A DNA stretch of 64,000 bases from Castor canadensis (Eukaryota > Chordata > Mammalia > Rodentia > Castoridae). A program made the translations under genes and the position numbers. Below, in pieces: positions 13,128-25,139 of this stretch. How positions within the stretch are numbered: the first letter of the stretch is position 1; each line of letters begins with the position of its first letter. The notes below the pieces were generated by a model. That model made no database searches. It was not told the origin of the DNA and worked only from the letters and a program-made list of their open reading frames with translations. Where the stretch lies: NCBI RefSeq assembly GCF_047511655.1, contig NC_133390.1, positions 134,097,583-134,161,582 of the forward strand. Direction: 5' to 3'.

Positions 13128-13550
13128 GTGTTAGTTACTTTTGCAAGGTTTTCACCAAAACACCTGAGGACAACTTAAAGAGAAGAAGAATTTATTTTGG
13201 CACACAGTTTCAGCATGGGCAGATACGGTGTGGAAAAGCAGAAAATTTCACATAATGGCAACCAGGAGGCAGAGAAAGCAAATAAAGAAAGGGGTCAAGG
13301 CAAGATATAGCCCCAAGGACACATCTCCAGTGACATATTTCCTCCCAGTAGACCCGGCCTCCTACTTTTCACCATCTTCCAATAATGGAATCATATTATG
13401 AATTCATAAAGGAATTAATCCATTTTTTAGGTCAGAGCCCTCATGGTCTAATCATCTCTGAAAGACACCCCAAAAGGTATGCTTTATGAATTTGTTAGGT
13501 GTATCTCAATCAATCAAGCCAATAATTAAAATTAATCATCACACTGCCTA
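13128..13550 (-). mobile_element. MaLR/ERVL-like LTR remnant
   Basis: The plus strand starts with 'tgttagttacttttgcaagg', then 'aatttattttggcacacagt', a 'ggaattaatccatttttt' block and 'gccctcatggtctaatcat'. This resembles rodent MaLR-type LTRs read in reverse. The exact subfamily is not clear. Confidence 0.5.
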
Positions 13551-16335
13551 AGGAGCATACTCCAAACTGTTGGTATTATTCTCTTGATAGTGATAACACA
13601 AGTCTTCCTAGCCACCTGTATTTTAACTAACCCCCAGGTAATTCTGATGTGCCATTCAGCGTGCCATTTTCAGGTGGCCTTTGGAGACCACTGGGCTGTG
13701 GTATCAAGGGTTTCTCTAAGCTCTTCCAGCCTGTGATCTTTTTATTCACTGAATGCAGCCCAGCACAGGGCAGAGCAGCAAGCAGTGGGAGCAAGTTCTG
13801 AAGGGTCTTCTGGGAGCTACTCACAACCCACAGCACATCTTCCATAGGAAGTGTCTTGTCTACACATTGCCTCTCCCAAGTTGTGGCTGATTTTGAAGAC
13901 AGGCAGAATTCTCACTGGAAAAGCCCAGAATGGTCTTGCCCTTTTGGATTCTAGCCCAGCGAGACCTAGCAGGAAGAGAGAGGAGCCTGTTACAGGATGA
14001 AAAATCATACTCCAAACCCTGCTGGTTTCCATTAGATCTTGCCCTTTATAAATTGTTTCTGGCATAATGTGAGACTTCTGTGCCTGCAATGACTGGGCAG
14101 GATACCACAGATACAAGAAACACTCAGAGGGAAAAAGAAATGTGGCCAAATAAAGAGATTGTTAAAATCTTTTTGTTAAAAATCCTGGTTCCCAGGCCCT
14201 TCTACCAGAAGTTCAGAATCTATCAGGTAAGGCTTTAGAATCCATGTATGTTTTTAAACTCCCCAGGTAGTTTTGATGGGAGTCAGATTTGAGAACTGAT
14301 GTTCACTGCAAGGGAAGATGAGCAAAGCCATTGAAACTGATGATTATTGCATGGAGTTGGAGGCTTTGAGTCCGGGGTCTTGATGGTCACCCTGTTGCAT
14401 AAGGGGGTTTGGACAAAGTAGTCCTTTGGCCAGTACCTTTAGGGCTCAAATATAGGTTGAAGTCAGTACTCTTCTGCCCCTCCAATGACATAGTCAAACA
14501 GGTCAAAGCCCACCTGTCCCAGGGCTGAATTCAGTGCCCTAAGTTTTCACCAGGAAGTCCTTTTGTTGTTTGTGTTTTTGCTCAAGATGTTGCTTTTTCA
14601 TAAGTACCAGAGTGAGTAAATACTGTTGTGAATTCAGTTCTTCCAAAGTGATCTTTCAATTCTATGAGACCAGGCAACATGCAAGTTCTGATGAAAAGTG
14701 TCCTGAAATAGGGAAGGGAGCACAGAGATGGGTTGCTGGGTGGAGAACATTGAAGGAAGATTCAACAGCCTTAGAATTTGACTATGAAGACTCCATCCTT
14801 TAACTCTTGAAACATAAGGCAGTGAATGAAGCATTCCTCACAGTTATCCCAGACCATTTAATCTAGAAAATCTAAAGACAAGTGCCAAAAATTACTCATG
14901 TGATTCACTCAGTTTTCCAAGAGCTTTCCTTTCCTTTCACACGCTCCTAATCTGGGCACCCATACTGGGCTTCTCCTAAGGCCTTTCTCACCCCACCTGT
15001 TCTCCTGCCCTAGCCCCCAACCTCATGGCTTCACTCTGAATCAGGAGGATGTAAAAAGGTAGGAACCATTATTTTATTTTTGCCCAAGTAATGTCTGCAC
15101 ATGACAGAAAGCACAGATGAGCTTAAAATGAAAAGCAGCAAAATCTCCACATGCCCTAAGCTTCTATCCTAAATTCCAATTGGGACAATCCTTATGTTGT
15201 AAATTTGGTATCTTTCTTATAACCCATATAGATTTTAGGCCTACCTCACTACAAATATGTTTGCTACTTTAAGACCATATCTGTCTAACTACGATATTAA
15301 AGAGAGTGATTGACTAGTCCAGGCATAGACCTGCCTCCAATATTTGATATTTATATTTTAATACTTCTGTAGATAATCTTTTACTTGAAGCCATTGTACA
15401 TAGCTGTAGGGAGTACACTCCAAATCTAATTCCTTTGCTTGAATTCACAGGGATGGCAGTGAAGCTTAAGGAATATGATAACCTAGTCAAGAATAGCTGA
15501 TGTTCCTGGAAAAGTCAAAAAGATGGGAAATAGAATCAGTGTTTTGTCCCCTAAAAGGAAGTGTGATCTCTGCCATGGGTTTACTGTTTGACATTTCCAA
15601 GCAAATGCTGTTCCACATTTGAAGTTGATCTCTAAATAACACTGACCGAAGAAGTGGAAATTTGACTGAGTCAGTGGAAACTGCTCCAAGAGATCCAAAA
15701 AGGGCTCTGAATGGAATCATCTCTAGAGAAAGCAGCCATTGTCCAGGCCTGAACAACTGCTTAGGAAGGCAAAAAGACCACGTTTGTCAAACTGGCCAAA
15801 TCTAAAGAAAATGTTTGGGAAGGAGGAGCAGTAAACTGCCAAAATGAAAAGAATTGAGAACACTGCCTAGTGTGTATAAAGCTGTCCAAGGCAGGAAAAT
15901 CCCAAATGCCCTTTACAGAAAGGGCTCACAGCAACAGAGCACCATTGTGGAACAAAATGCAGTGGTTAGAAAGGAGGGTTTTGAGGGTCTCGCCTGTTGC
16001 TTATGTCTTATTTTACTATGAAAAAAGCTTGCTCCCAGAAAATGAAAAAAGAAGAGTCCAGAGGCTGTTTTGATGTTTGAGTGGGGACAAGGGATGGTGG
16101 GAATTCTCTTAGCCAATATGGAGTAATGTGAAAGGTCACACAGTACTTAAACTTGGCACAAAACCATGTGACAGGAGCAAAAAGGGGGCTTGGGAAGGCC
16201 AAGGTATGCCAGGGTTTCATAAGCTGCAAGGCCTGAACAAAAAGACTTGAATGCAAACTTCTCAGCACAACACTTTGCTTAGTTTATTTTTTCTTCTACT
16301 TCTATTTTTTTCTTTCTCTTCTTTCATTTTCTTTT
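13551..16335. other. Intergenic, no gene seen
   Basis: Overlapping short frames on both strands lack start context, splice sites or family similarity. No repeat was confidently recognised. The pyrimidine-rich stretch 16283-16335 directly precedes an ID fragment. Confidence 0.45.
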
Positions 16336-16338
16336 TGC

Positions 16339-16412
16339 TATGTTGGAGAAGGAACCAGGGCCTCATGTGTGCTAGCTAAGTACTCTACTACTGAGTCACA
16401 CTTACAGCCCCT
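16339..16412 (-). mobile_element. ID-like SINE fragment
   Basis: Reversed, this reads as the tRNA-derived ID body. The plus strand shows 'gctaagtactctactactga' and 'gtcacacttacagcccc', the complements of A- and B-box regions. It is degenerate. Confidence 0.6.
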
Positions 16413-16472
16413 AAACACCGAATTCACTGAATTTGAAGCTTAGTAAAGTGAATTTGATTGCTAAAGCCTATT

Positions 16473-16700
16473 ATGGTTTGGATCATAAACGTCCCCAAAG
16501 GTTACATGTTGAAATCTTGGTCTCCAACCTGTGATGCTATTGAGAGGTGGTGGAACCTTTAGAAGATGGGGCCTAATGGAAGGAAGTTAAGTCATTGATT
16601 GGGGGCTGTGCTATTAGCACAGATGGTGTTTTTCCAAGACATACATTTGCTCACTTGGCTCTCACTTCTGCCCTCCCCACCCTCTCAGTGGTGGACACCC
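16473..16700 (+). mobile_element. MaLR LTR fragment (MST/MLT1 type)
   Basis: It begins 'tatggtttggatcataaacg' and continues 'ttgaaatcttggtctccaac', 'gagaggtggtggaaccttt' and 'gatggggcctaatggaagg', which is the canonical 5' part of MaLR LTRs. The 3' end is not clear. Confidence 0.75.
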
Positions 16701-16821
16701 TAGGTTTTCCCCCTTTCTCTTCATGGCTTGCATGTCTCAAAAAGGTAATTCCAACTTCCCAAGAAAACAAGTTCCTTGGGAAAAGAAGTTCAGAAAAGGA
16801 CAGAAGAATAAATCTTGTGTG

Positions 16822-16985
16822 CTATGGTTTGAATATAGTTTGTCCTACTAAGACTTATATTGAAGCTTGGTCCTTGACATGATGATCTTGAGAAGTGGTG
16901 GGACTTTAACAGGTAATTAGATAATGGAGGCTTCACCTTCATGAAGGAATGGATACAGTTCCAGTGACAGTTAATTAGATCCCAC
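16822..16985 (+). mobile_element. Second MaLR LTR fragment
   Basis: It starts 'tgctatggtttgaatatagt' and continues 'gaagtggtgggactttaaca', 'ggtaattagataatggaggc' and 'atgaaggaatgga'. It has the same orientation and family type as the fragment at 16473. It is interrupted on the right by a pyrimidine-rich run and a SINE. Confidence 0.75.
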
Positions 16986-17009
16986 TGTCTTCCTTCCTTC
17001 CTTCCTATT

Positions 17010-17225
17010 TTTGGCAGTTCTGGGGATTGAACTCAGGACCTCACACTTACTAGGCAAGTGCTTTACCACTTGAGCCACAACCCCTATCCTTTTGCTTTCA
17101 GTTTGTTTTTCAAATATGATCGGTCTCCTACTAACTTTGCCCCAGCTAGCCTCAGGACATGAACCTATTTCTACCTCCCCAGTGACTGGTATTACAGCTA
17201 TTCACCACCACACCCAGCTATTTAT
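17010..17225 (-). mobile_element. ID-B1 composite SINE
   Basis: The reversed ID part has plus-strand 'ggggattgaactcaggacct' and 'gcaagtgctttaccacttga'. It is followed by a reversed B1-like part with 'ggtattacagctattcacca'. The dimer is a lineage-specific rodent SINE. Confidence 0.75.
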
Positions 17226-17611
17226 TTATTTTTTTAAGTCTGTATATTAAAAAAAATCATTAGCACAGAAATCCCTAAAAATGCTAAATAAGGAATTACT
17301 CTGCATTCCAGCAATTCCCATTCTGGAGCATGGCTGAGGGAAACACATGTATGGCATGGAAACCAGTCCAAGGTGCTCATTGCACTCAATTTTCAGGGAA
17401 AAGTGTATCATCAACTCAGTAGCGAATGATTTAATTAATCAGTTGGCTAGAACACATTCTCACAAATAGAACAAAACAATAATAATGAAGGAATGAGATC
17501 TAGAAATGCTAACACCTTGATTCTCACAATTATGACTTAAGTAAAAACATGAAGTTGTAAGAAATGCAGCATGATTATTACTTATGCAAAATGTTAAAAA
17601 CATAATGTGTG

Positions 17612-17938
17612 GGTTGAGTAGCTTTTATCCAAAATGCTTGGAACCAAAAATGTTTTGGATTTGGGACTGCTTGGGACTGGTTTGGGAATATTTGCCTGTA
17701 CATAATGAAGTATCTTGGGGATGTTACCCAAGTCTAAATATCAAATTCATTTATGTTTCATATGCACCTTATACACATAGCCCAAAGGTAACTTTATATA
17801 TTTTTATTGCACTGTGTTTTGACTGTGAACTATCACATGAGGTGGAATTTTCCACTTGTGGCATCATATTAGTGCTCAAAAAGTTTCAGATTTTGAAGTA
17901 TTTCAGCTTTCAGATTTTTTTATTATGAATACTCAACC
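17612..17938 (+). repeat. Old interspersed repeat A, copy 2, with inverted ends
   Basis: The left end GGTTGAGTA (17612-17620) is the exact reverse complement of the right end TACTCAACC (17930-17938). Inside, paired motifs 'ttttggatttgg' and 'cagattttgaag' echo each other. The right two thirds match 4968-5183. This structure fits a non-autonomous DNA transposon. The family name was not settled. Confidence 0.7.
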
Positions 17939-17939
17939 T

Positions 17940-20295
17940 ATTGCTGTGGTAAAAGCTTGGGAGGGCTCAGAGGTAGAGCAGATTTGGACCTCTGCCCAGT
18001 GTTTTCAGATTCTTGGTGCCATCAGAAAAAGAATTCAGAGTAAGGAATTAAGGGGAACTTTTTTACAGAGCAAAAGAACACGCTCAAGAGAGTGTGCAGG
18101 CTTCTCAAGAAGAGTCTTATCACTGGGGCTTTGGATAGCATTTTATGGGTAAACTTTAATGGAGGGGAGGATAATTCAGGAGTCAAGGTGGGGAGGAGGG
18201 GAATTCTAGGAATGGGTCAGATTTTCCAGAGACAATCCCCCCCCACCCCTTCCTTGGCTGCTCAGTGAGGTCAGATTATGGCGCACTTCCCTGAGGTCAG
18301 ATCTGGCGCACATCCCTTATGTAAGAGCATGTATGCGTCCACTCCCTTGATATGCATGTAGCCATCAGCCCTCAGAACAGGGGCTCCACTGACAGTTTAC
18401 AGGACAACCGGTGCCTGTAAACACAGGCCCCTCGCTTGTCAGCATATGAGTGACCTCATAGATATTGTTGGCCTCTGTTAGGATACTCACAATCTTTCCA
18501 TGTGTGTCCAGAATTTTAGTTCTCACAGAACTCCACAGTCTGTTTCTCAAAAAAACCCCACACAGGCATTTTCAGAATGGCTAATGTCCCCTTTCAACCC
18601 CTAAATTGACACTATAATCATTAGCTAGAAACCATGTCACTTACACTTCAGCCATATTTTGAGTGACCTTATAGCTGTCAGAGAAAAATATGACTTCATT
18701 AGTGGCATTTTCTTGCATCTCTGATACTTTCCTTGAATGATCATTCTGAGTAGCGTATTCATTGTAAGTAATACACCCCAACTCAGTGTCACCCTGCTAG
18801 GATGGAATGATCAGGTGAGACAAAGACCATGGACCTCTGCCTTGAAAAGGAATAATCACAGACATGTGGAGACCGGAGACTGAAAGAGGGAAGCCAAATC
18901 CCCTAGAAATGGAGCCAAGGTCTCACCAGGGCACACAAGCCGGGAGCAGATAGGTTCAGGAAGGTACAGCAGGACAGGGTATTCTGATTGTGGGCAACAA
19001 GAGGACCTCAGGCCTGGGAGGGTTTGAAAGCTGCAACTCCCAGAAGGCCCAGTTCTGAGGGCCACTGAGCATGCGGGGATCAGGCTGTCAGGTTCAAAGC
19101 AGCCTCCTATCTCTCCAGAGACACCATCTGGTGATTGATGCCTTGGGTCTAGAAACCCTCGTTTCTCTTTGTCACCAGGCACCATGTTCTTCCCTTTCCC
19201 TAATCCTGTGTGCCCCCTTCCAGATACCACATACCCCATTGCCCTCAAGTTGAGCTATTTCTCACTTGTGGCTTGGTCTCTATCCACCCCCAGGCATGTA
19301 TTCTGAACTTGGGCTACTGAAAGTGTGGTTCAGGAACCCGGCCAATGGCTGTTCCCAGAAGCAGTTGAGAAGTGCAGACTCATGGTCCTGACATACCAGG
19401 ACAGAATATTAAGATGGGGAACTTGGGTTTCAACATGTCTTTGAGATTCTGGATCTCTTAGAAGTCTGTAAGAGTCTATAAGTAGCTACAAATAAATGCT
19501 GAAAGCATACTTCAAGGGACCAAGGCTTTAGTCTTGTCTGGAAAAAGTGTTATTCACTCAGCCATTTGCTGCTGATGTTGGAGACTGTGAAAGTCTCTCC
19601 TGAGTTCACATTCCACACAATGAGCTGTGGTGATCTACACCCAATGAGCTGCGGTGATCCTTTCCACCAGGGTTACCAGTAGCCACCAAATGGCCACACC
19701 TCAGACAACCTGGGAACACCTTCTCCCTCTCCCTCTCTTTCTCATGATCTCTAGTCCCAGTGATCTAATTGGAAATGACCACCCTCCACCCAGCACCTGT
19801 GGAAGGATGCATTTACACCAATCACCAGTCAGGACACCAGGCTCAATCTGGACAGCACATCCCTGGACTGGAAGCTGGATTTAGGGAGATAAAGCAGGTC
19901 AGGATGCTGCTGATCAGATTTCCCAAGTCTGGACACCCCAAGGTGGGCACCATCCTCCAGAGTCCACTGAGTTTCCTGGTACTCTAGGATGAACACACAT
20001 TACCTCTGGGCAGCAGGAATTTCTGTTCACCTACATGCTCATTCCTCCCACATCTCTCTAATCAATGTCCCTTCTTGCCTTATAGTCCCCCTCTACTGGC
20101 ATGTCCAGGAATCACCTTCCACTCACACCTCTTGCATCTGTGTCCTTCCTGTATCTGCTTCTGGGGTGTCCTAGTCAAGCTCCTCTGCTCCACTAAGGCA
20201 CCAGGTAGCAACTGTAGCTCTCGTAGGTCCCCCTTCCTTTGTTCCTTCTCCCAACCCAGCCTGCTGGGCCCTGCCCCTCCCTCCTGGATAGGAGG
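17940..20295. other. Intergenic, no gene seen
   Basis: The segment 17995-18600 has an LTR-like texture (repeated 'gaggtcagat' motifs at 18268 and 18294, a C-run, and 'tctggcgcac') but I could not assign a family. The rest up to the CST9-like gene shows only short overlapping frames. Confidence 0.4.
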
Positions 20296-20452
20296 TGAAT
20301 TGAATAACTTTGGTTGGAGGAGGACAGGGCATATGTTGAAGGGACAGGATGTAATAGCAGAGAAGAGGCCCAGAGGAAAGAGCTTATGGCTAAACAGATG
20401 TGGGAGCTGGGGCTGGCAGAATACAAAGTCAGTGGTGCCCAGCCCCTGCACC
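20296..20452 (+). promoter_or_regulatory. Upstream block of CST9-like exon 1, duplicated at CST9L
   Basis: This aligns by eye with 28573-28749. Shared pieces in the same order are 'ttggaggagg'/'ctggaggagg', 'catatgttgaa', 'gaggccca', 'ttatggctaa'/'ctatggctca', 'gggctgg' and the ATG preceded by 'gcacc'. It therefore holds the 5' UTR and proximal upstream DNA of the common ancestor. No TATA box at a convincing place was seen. Calling it regulatory is inference from position and conservation. Confidence 0.5.
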
Positions 20453-20692
20453 ATGTTGCATCCAGCTGGGAGGAGCGCTCTGCACTGGGCCAATCTGCTG
20501 CTTCTCTCAGTCATCCAATCCCTGGTAACTTGTACCTGGTGTTTTGAGGAGGACATGAGCAATTACCTCCATCAATTTAGTGATCCTGAATTGCCCACCA
20601 CAGTAGAGTTTGCTTTGTACACATTCAACCAGCATAGCAAAGACAAGCATATTTACAGGGTGCTGCATATCCCTGAATCCTGGAGGAAGCAA
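20453..20692 (+). pseudogene. CST9: CST9-like (testatin-type) cystatin, exon 1 only
   Basis: Eighty codons start at an ATG in 'gcaccATG' context and end at a phase-0 donor (CAA|GTGGGT). Residues 1-29 form a signal peptide with a Leu-rich core (LLLLSVIQSL) followed by TWCFEED. The family block TVEFALYTFNQHSKDK lies at about residues 50-65. By hand count it is identical to CST9L exon 1 at 36 of 80 positions with no gap. The WC-EE motif and the SWR end favour CST9 rather than CST9L. Exons 2 and 3, which would supply the four disulphide cysteines and the Pro-Trp loop, were not found up to 28.7 kb, and an L1 fragment begins about 230 bp downstream. Read-through into the intron stops at 20788. It is most likely a gene remnant. 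An alternative first exon for CST9L is possible because both donors are phase 0. Confidence 0.7.
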
Positions 20693-20924
20693 GTGGGTGC
20701 CCTGCCGTCATGCACTGGCTCCTCAGTGAAGGATAGGGAGGTGGGCAATGAGTCTTGTTTCAACATTTGTAGACCACACTTGACTTGAACTACATATAAT
20801 CAACCTGCAGTTGTTTTCAATGTTTAGAATGCTTTAAAATTAGGCCAATATTCACTCACAAACAAGTTTTTACATTTTCAATCAGCATTTTTGTTTGAAA
20901 TTTACTATTCATTAATAATACAAA

Positions 20925-22340
20925 GGGGTTTCACGTAAAACTTCCATATATGCATACAATATATTTTGAGCAAGTTACCCCTCTATTATATTCTCTTAAC
21001 CCCCTTCCTCTTCACTCCTTTTTGAAAACAATATTTGGTAGGTTTCTTTATTCTATCTCTATACATATATAAATAATGTATTTTAATCCTCTTCACCCCC
21101 CCCACCTTCTCAATTTCCCTTCCTCCCTCCCAATGATCCCCCCACATTGTCCCTTTTGCATTCAAGTCTCATTACTATTCTTATTTTTATCATTATAGAC
21201 ATAGATTTCACATATAAGCAAAAACACATGATATTTGGCCTTTTGAACTCAGTGTGATTTCTAGTTCCATGCATTTTCCTGCAAACAGCATAATTTCCTT
21301 CTTCTTTATGGCTAAGTAGTATTTCGTTGTGTATATATACCACATTTTCTTCATCAATTCACTGGTTTTTGGGCACCAAGGCTGATTGCATAACATGACT
21401 GTTATGAATAGTGTGCTGTGAACATGAATGTGTCGGTATCCCTCTTGTATGCTGACTTACACTTCTTTGGATGTATGTCCTAGAGTGGTATAACAGAGTC
21501 ACAAGGTAGGTCTATTTTTAGCTATTTAATGAATCTCCATACTGATTTCCTTAGTGGCTGGGCTAATATCATTCCTACCAACAGTCTATAAGTACTATAT
21601 TGAATATGAATGGAGAAGAGTAAATATCCTTGTTTCATTCCTAATTTTAAAGGAAATGCTTTCAGCTTTCCTCCATTTAGTTCTGAATTGGCTGTAGGTT
21701 TGTCATAAGTAGCCACTATTATGTTGAGATATGCTGCTTCTATTCCTAGTTTCTGCAGAGCTTTTATCATGAAAGGATGTTGAATTTTGTCAAAGGCCTC
21801 TTCTGCATCTATTGAGATGATCACATGATTTTTGTCCTTGATTCTGTTTATGTGCTATATTGCATTTGTTAATTTGCATATGTTGAACCATCCATGCATC
21901 CCTGGAATGAAGCCCACTTGACCATGGTATATGATCTTCTCAACATATTGTTGAATTTGGTTTGCAAGTATTTTATTGAGAATTTTTGCTTCTGTGTTCA
22001 TCAAAGAAATTGGTCTGCAATTTTCTTTTCTTGTTTCATTGATTCTTTGTATTGGTTTTTTTTTGTCTCAATTTAATTAATTTCTGCTCTATCTTTCTTA
22101 TTTCTTTCTGCCACTGATAAAAAGTTTGGCTTGCTCTTGTTTTTCAAAGAGCTGGAGATAAATCATTAAGTTGTTTATTTGAGCTCTCTCTGTTTGATGT
22201 AGGTGCTTATAGGTATAAACTTTCTTCTTAACACTGCCTTTGCTGTATCCCAAAGGTTCTGGTGAGTTGTGCTTTTATTTTCATTAGCTTCTAAGAACTT
22301 ATTGATTTCTCCCTTATTTCTTCATGTATTTGAGCACTTT
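20925..22340 (-). mobile_element. L1 fragment with internal deletion
   Basis: Read on the minus strand, this contains the reverse transcriptase motif [15 protein letters not shown] (near 21780-21824) and [12 protein letters not shown]. It then passes directly to the L1 3'-terminal region that includes 'gaagaaaatgtggtatatat', a 3' UTR and the end near 20925. The part of ORF2 between the reverse transcriptase and the C-terminal domain is missing, with the join near 21590. Many stops are present. It lies in what would be intron 1 of the CST9-like gene. Confidence 0.8.
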
Positions 22341-22440
22341 CTAATGCAAGTCTTAACAAATATAAGAAAATCAAAATAACACCCTGTATTCTATCAAACT
22401 ACAATGGAATAAAACTAGAAATCAACAGCAAAGGATTTGT

Positions 22441-24290
22441 TATTTTCTTCTTCTGCCTGATTTGATTTCTTCTGTAACCAACTGATGATAACCAAGGAAA
22501 GACTGTCATCACCTTGTGAATAATCCAGACACTAAGGCTGAGGGACTAGGAGCTAGGAAGGTGCAGAGGTAGGTGAGAACTCACATTTCCAAGGAAGGAG
22601 GAAGCTTGCAATGCCACACTGAAGTCTATTCCCCTTTTCTCTCTTGAAGTTGATGCTCAGAGATGCTGTTGAGCAGATGTCTTAGTATGTTTTCTGCTGC
22701 TGTAGTTGAAAACTACAGACTGAGTTTAAAAACTGGAAATTAATTTGCAAAGTAAGGATGGTTAGTGAGAGACACTTAGAAACCCTGTGGCTCACCCTGT
22801 GAGCACAGTGCCTACCTAAACCTTGCCCATTCTTGGGGACAGGAGCCTGGGGACATAACTCTGGACCTCGGGTGTGATCCAAGCCATACTACTGAGACAC
22901 CTGCTCCCTGATGCCTCAGTGGGGAAGAGAAGCCTTCATTAGAATGCCCTAGAATGAGATGCTGCAAAGAGACACTAGTTCAAGAGGTGATAGTGAGAGA
23001 CAATAAAGTCAGGAGGGACAGACAGAAAGGATGAGAAGCAACAGTGAGCATTACGGGTGAGGGGAAGGCACACCTGCTACAGACTCATGGCACATGCTAA
23101 GACCCTGCCTGAGGATCATGGCTTGAGGTCTGAGGGTCAAGCAGAGGGCAAAGGGCTGCTCTCAGGCTTCACTTCTGTGTTGCTCTTAGCTTCGGTACTC
23201 TAGCCAGATTCCTGAAGGCACCTCCTTTAATATGGCCCTGCTATAAGGCAATGGTAGATACAATGGCACCCTCTCCTGGTCACTGCCTCTGCCATGGTGA
23301 GGCACAGGGTGTGGGATAAGGGTGGAGAAGGTCTTCTAGATTCAGTCTCCTTTCCCTGGGACTGGAATCTTTAAGCTGCTGTCTGTAGCCTCTCCAGGTT
23401 CTTACCTCTTTTACACTGCTGTACCCTAATCACCATTCCTGTTTCTATGGCTAGCCCCATAGATACCACAGTAGGTTACAGCAAGAGACCAAGGGACCTA
23501 GACTCTGGGAATTCACCTCTGAGAATGTTTACCCACCAGTCTTGGCTTCCAGGTGGTTCCAGGGAAAAGAAAGGTGATATTCCTGCTGTTTTTTTACAGA
23601 ATCTGGATTTTGTGTCCTCATTGGTCTGGCCATGAAAGCAGCCCGGGGTTCTACATATTGCTGTGCAGAAACACCTACTGCTCCTTTGAGTCACAGTGGC
23701 ATTGCCCACAATCCCCTGTAGGGGGAACTCTGACCATAAAGCTCATTCCTCAGGGCCTGTGAGAACAGAGCCATAACCACCATGTCTACCCCCAGATGTC
23801 TGTGAAGGGGACCCTTGCACAGAGGAAGGACATAGGCCTGAACTGCTTTCCATTCATATTGTGACGTTCAGGTGTTCCTCTTGCCACAGCAAATGGTGTC
23901 CAGTGTTTCCAGTCTGTCTTCTGTGGTACTCATTCATTTTCCCTGAGCTCTAAGTTCACCTGAATGTTTCTGCAAATCTGGAGTCATCCTATCAAGCGTT
24001 GCACTGTCTTCTTTTCAGCCAAACACATTGCTTTCACCGTTGCATTTTCACCTGTCTTGTAATGTTTAATGAACATTCTTTTATCAATAAAAATTATTTA
24101 CTTTTAAGATCAATTACTTTGGGGGATTTAAAGTTAACTAACTAATGCCATCTGTGTCTTATTCTAGACCTCCACTGCAATGTGGTCTGGGCTAACTAAA
24201 AGGACCATGGGGGCAGAGAAGAGACCCTACCCCATTTCACTGAGAAAAAAAATGCCCCCCCAGGCTCCCATGCAGACCAGTGTTCTTTCA
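22441..24290. other. Downstream of CST9-like exon 1, no exon found
   Basis: I searched this stretch by eye for cystatin exon 2 (a Cys codon ten codons before another Cys) and exon 3 (Cys, nine residues, Pro-Trp) and found neither. A fragment at 22680-22760 resembles an LTR start but is too short to name. Confidence 0.4.
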
Positions 24291-24295
24291 AATAC

Positions 24296-24635
24296 TGTTT
24301 TTCATGGGAAAGGATTCTGGGGTTTGAACTCAAGGTCTTGTGCTTGCGTGCCAAGGGCTCTACAAATTGAGCCTCATCCCCAGCCCTTTTTGCTTTAGGT
24401 TATTTTTCAAATAGGCTCTTGTATTTTTTGCATGGGCTGGCCTCAGACCTTGATCACCCTACCAATGGTCTCCTGTGTAGCTGGGATTTCAGTACTCACA
24501 TTACTCTGACTTGTTTTGTTGAAATGGCGCCTCACTAATTTTTTTCCCTGGGCTGACCTTGAACTGAGACCCTCTGGATCTCCACCTCTTGAGCAGCTTG
24601 GATTATAGGCACAAGTCACTGCACCTGGCCCTCAA
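24296..24635 (-). mobile_element. ID-B1 composite SINE, reversed
   Basis: The plus strand shows 'ggggtttgaactcaaggtct', 'ttgagcctcatccccagccc', then reversed B1 pieces 'gctgggatttcag', 'gggctgaccttgaactgag' and 'ggattataggcacaagtcac'. It is close in structure to the copy at 26255. Confidence 0.8.
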
Positions 24636-24949
24636 ATACTCTTAAAATCGGGTCTAGATGTTGTTCTTAGTTTTGTGTAAAATTGCTGTGTCCGTAGATA
24701 CAGAATTGTGAGCACTGCAAAAGCCACAGTGCCAGGTCAGGAGAAACTGTTACCGGATCTAAGTAAACCCTGCTGCTCCATGTGCTTTTAGATGATTTTT
24801 AAGTCATTAATTTTGGAGGTCATGCAGGTGAGTAATATATGTTGTTGGTTTCCCACTGGCTTTGCTGTGGATGACACTTCTAACTAAGCCACCTAAAGAG
24901 TTAAAACTGTATGAAAAGTTACATTTCACTATCTTGTCCAGGAGGTGCT

Positions 24950-25070
24950 TGCAGTTTCCTCCCCCTTCCTCCAGGGAAAGTTGCTTTTCTCTATCTCCCC
25001 CTTCCTCCAGGGAAAAATAACCTTTTGTTCTGTTCCCCTACTAGGGGAAAACATGCCTTTTGTGTCCTAA
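24950..25070. repeat. Degenerate short tandem repeat (about 38 bp)
   Basis: The unit 'tcccccttcctccagggaaa' appears twice (24959-24979 and 24995-25015), each followed by a T-rich tract. A third diverged unit contains 'cccctactaggggaaaa'. A short palindrome CCCCTACTAGGGG lies at 25036-25048. Confidence 0.65.
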
Positions 25071-25139
25071 CAATTAACTACAGAATTAAAAGTTCCTGGG
25101 AAAAGGAACGAAAAAGACAGAAGTCAAAGACTTTCTAAT

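Noticed and set aside
17995-18600. LTR of an endogenous retrovirus
   Set aside because: The texture is suggestive but I could identify neither ends nor a family, so it is only mentioned within the intergenic entry.
23320-23400. Possible decayed CST9 exon 3 around 'tttccctgggactgg'
   Set aside because: A Pro-Trp-like word and about ten of thirteen bases after it resemble CST9L exon 3, but the Cys codons and acceptor are absent and the downstream flanks do not match. Too weak to call.
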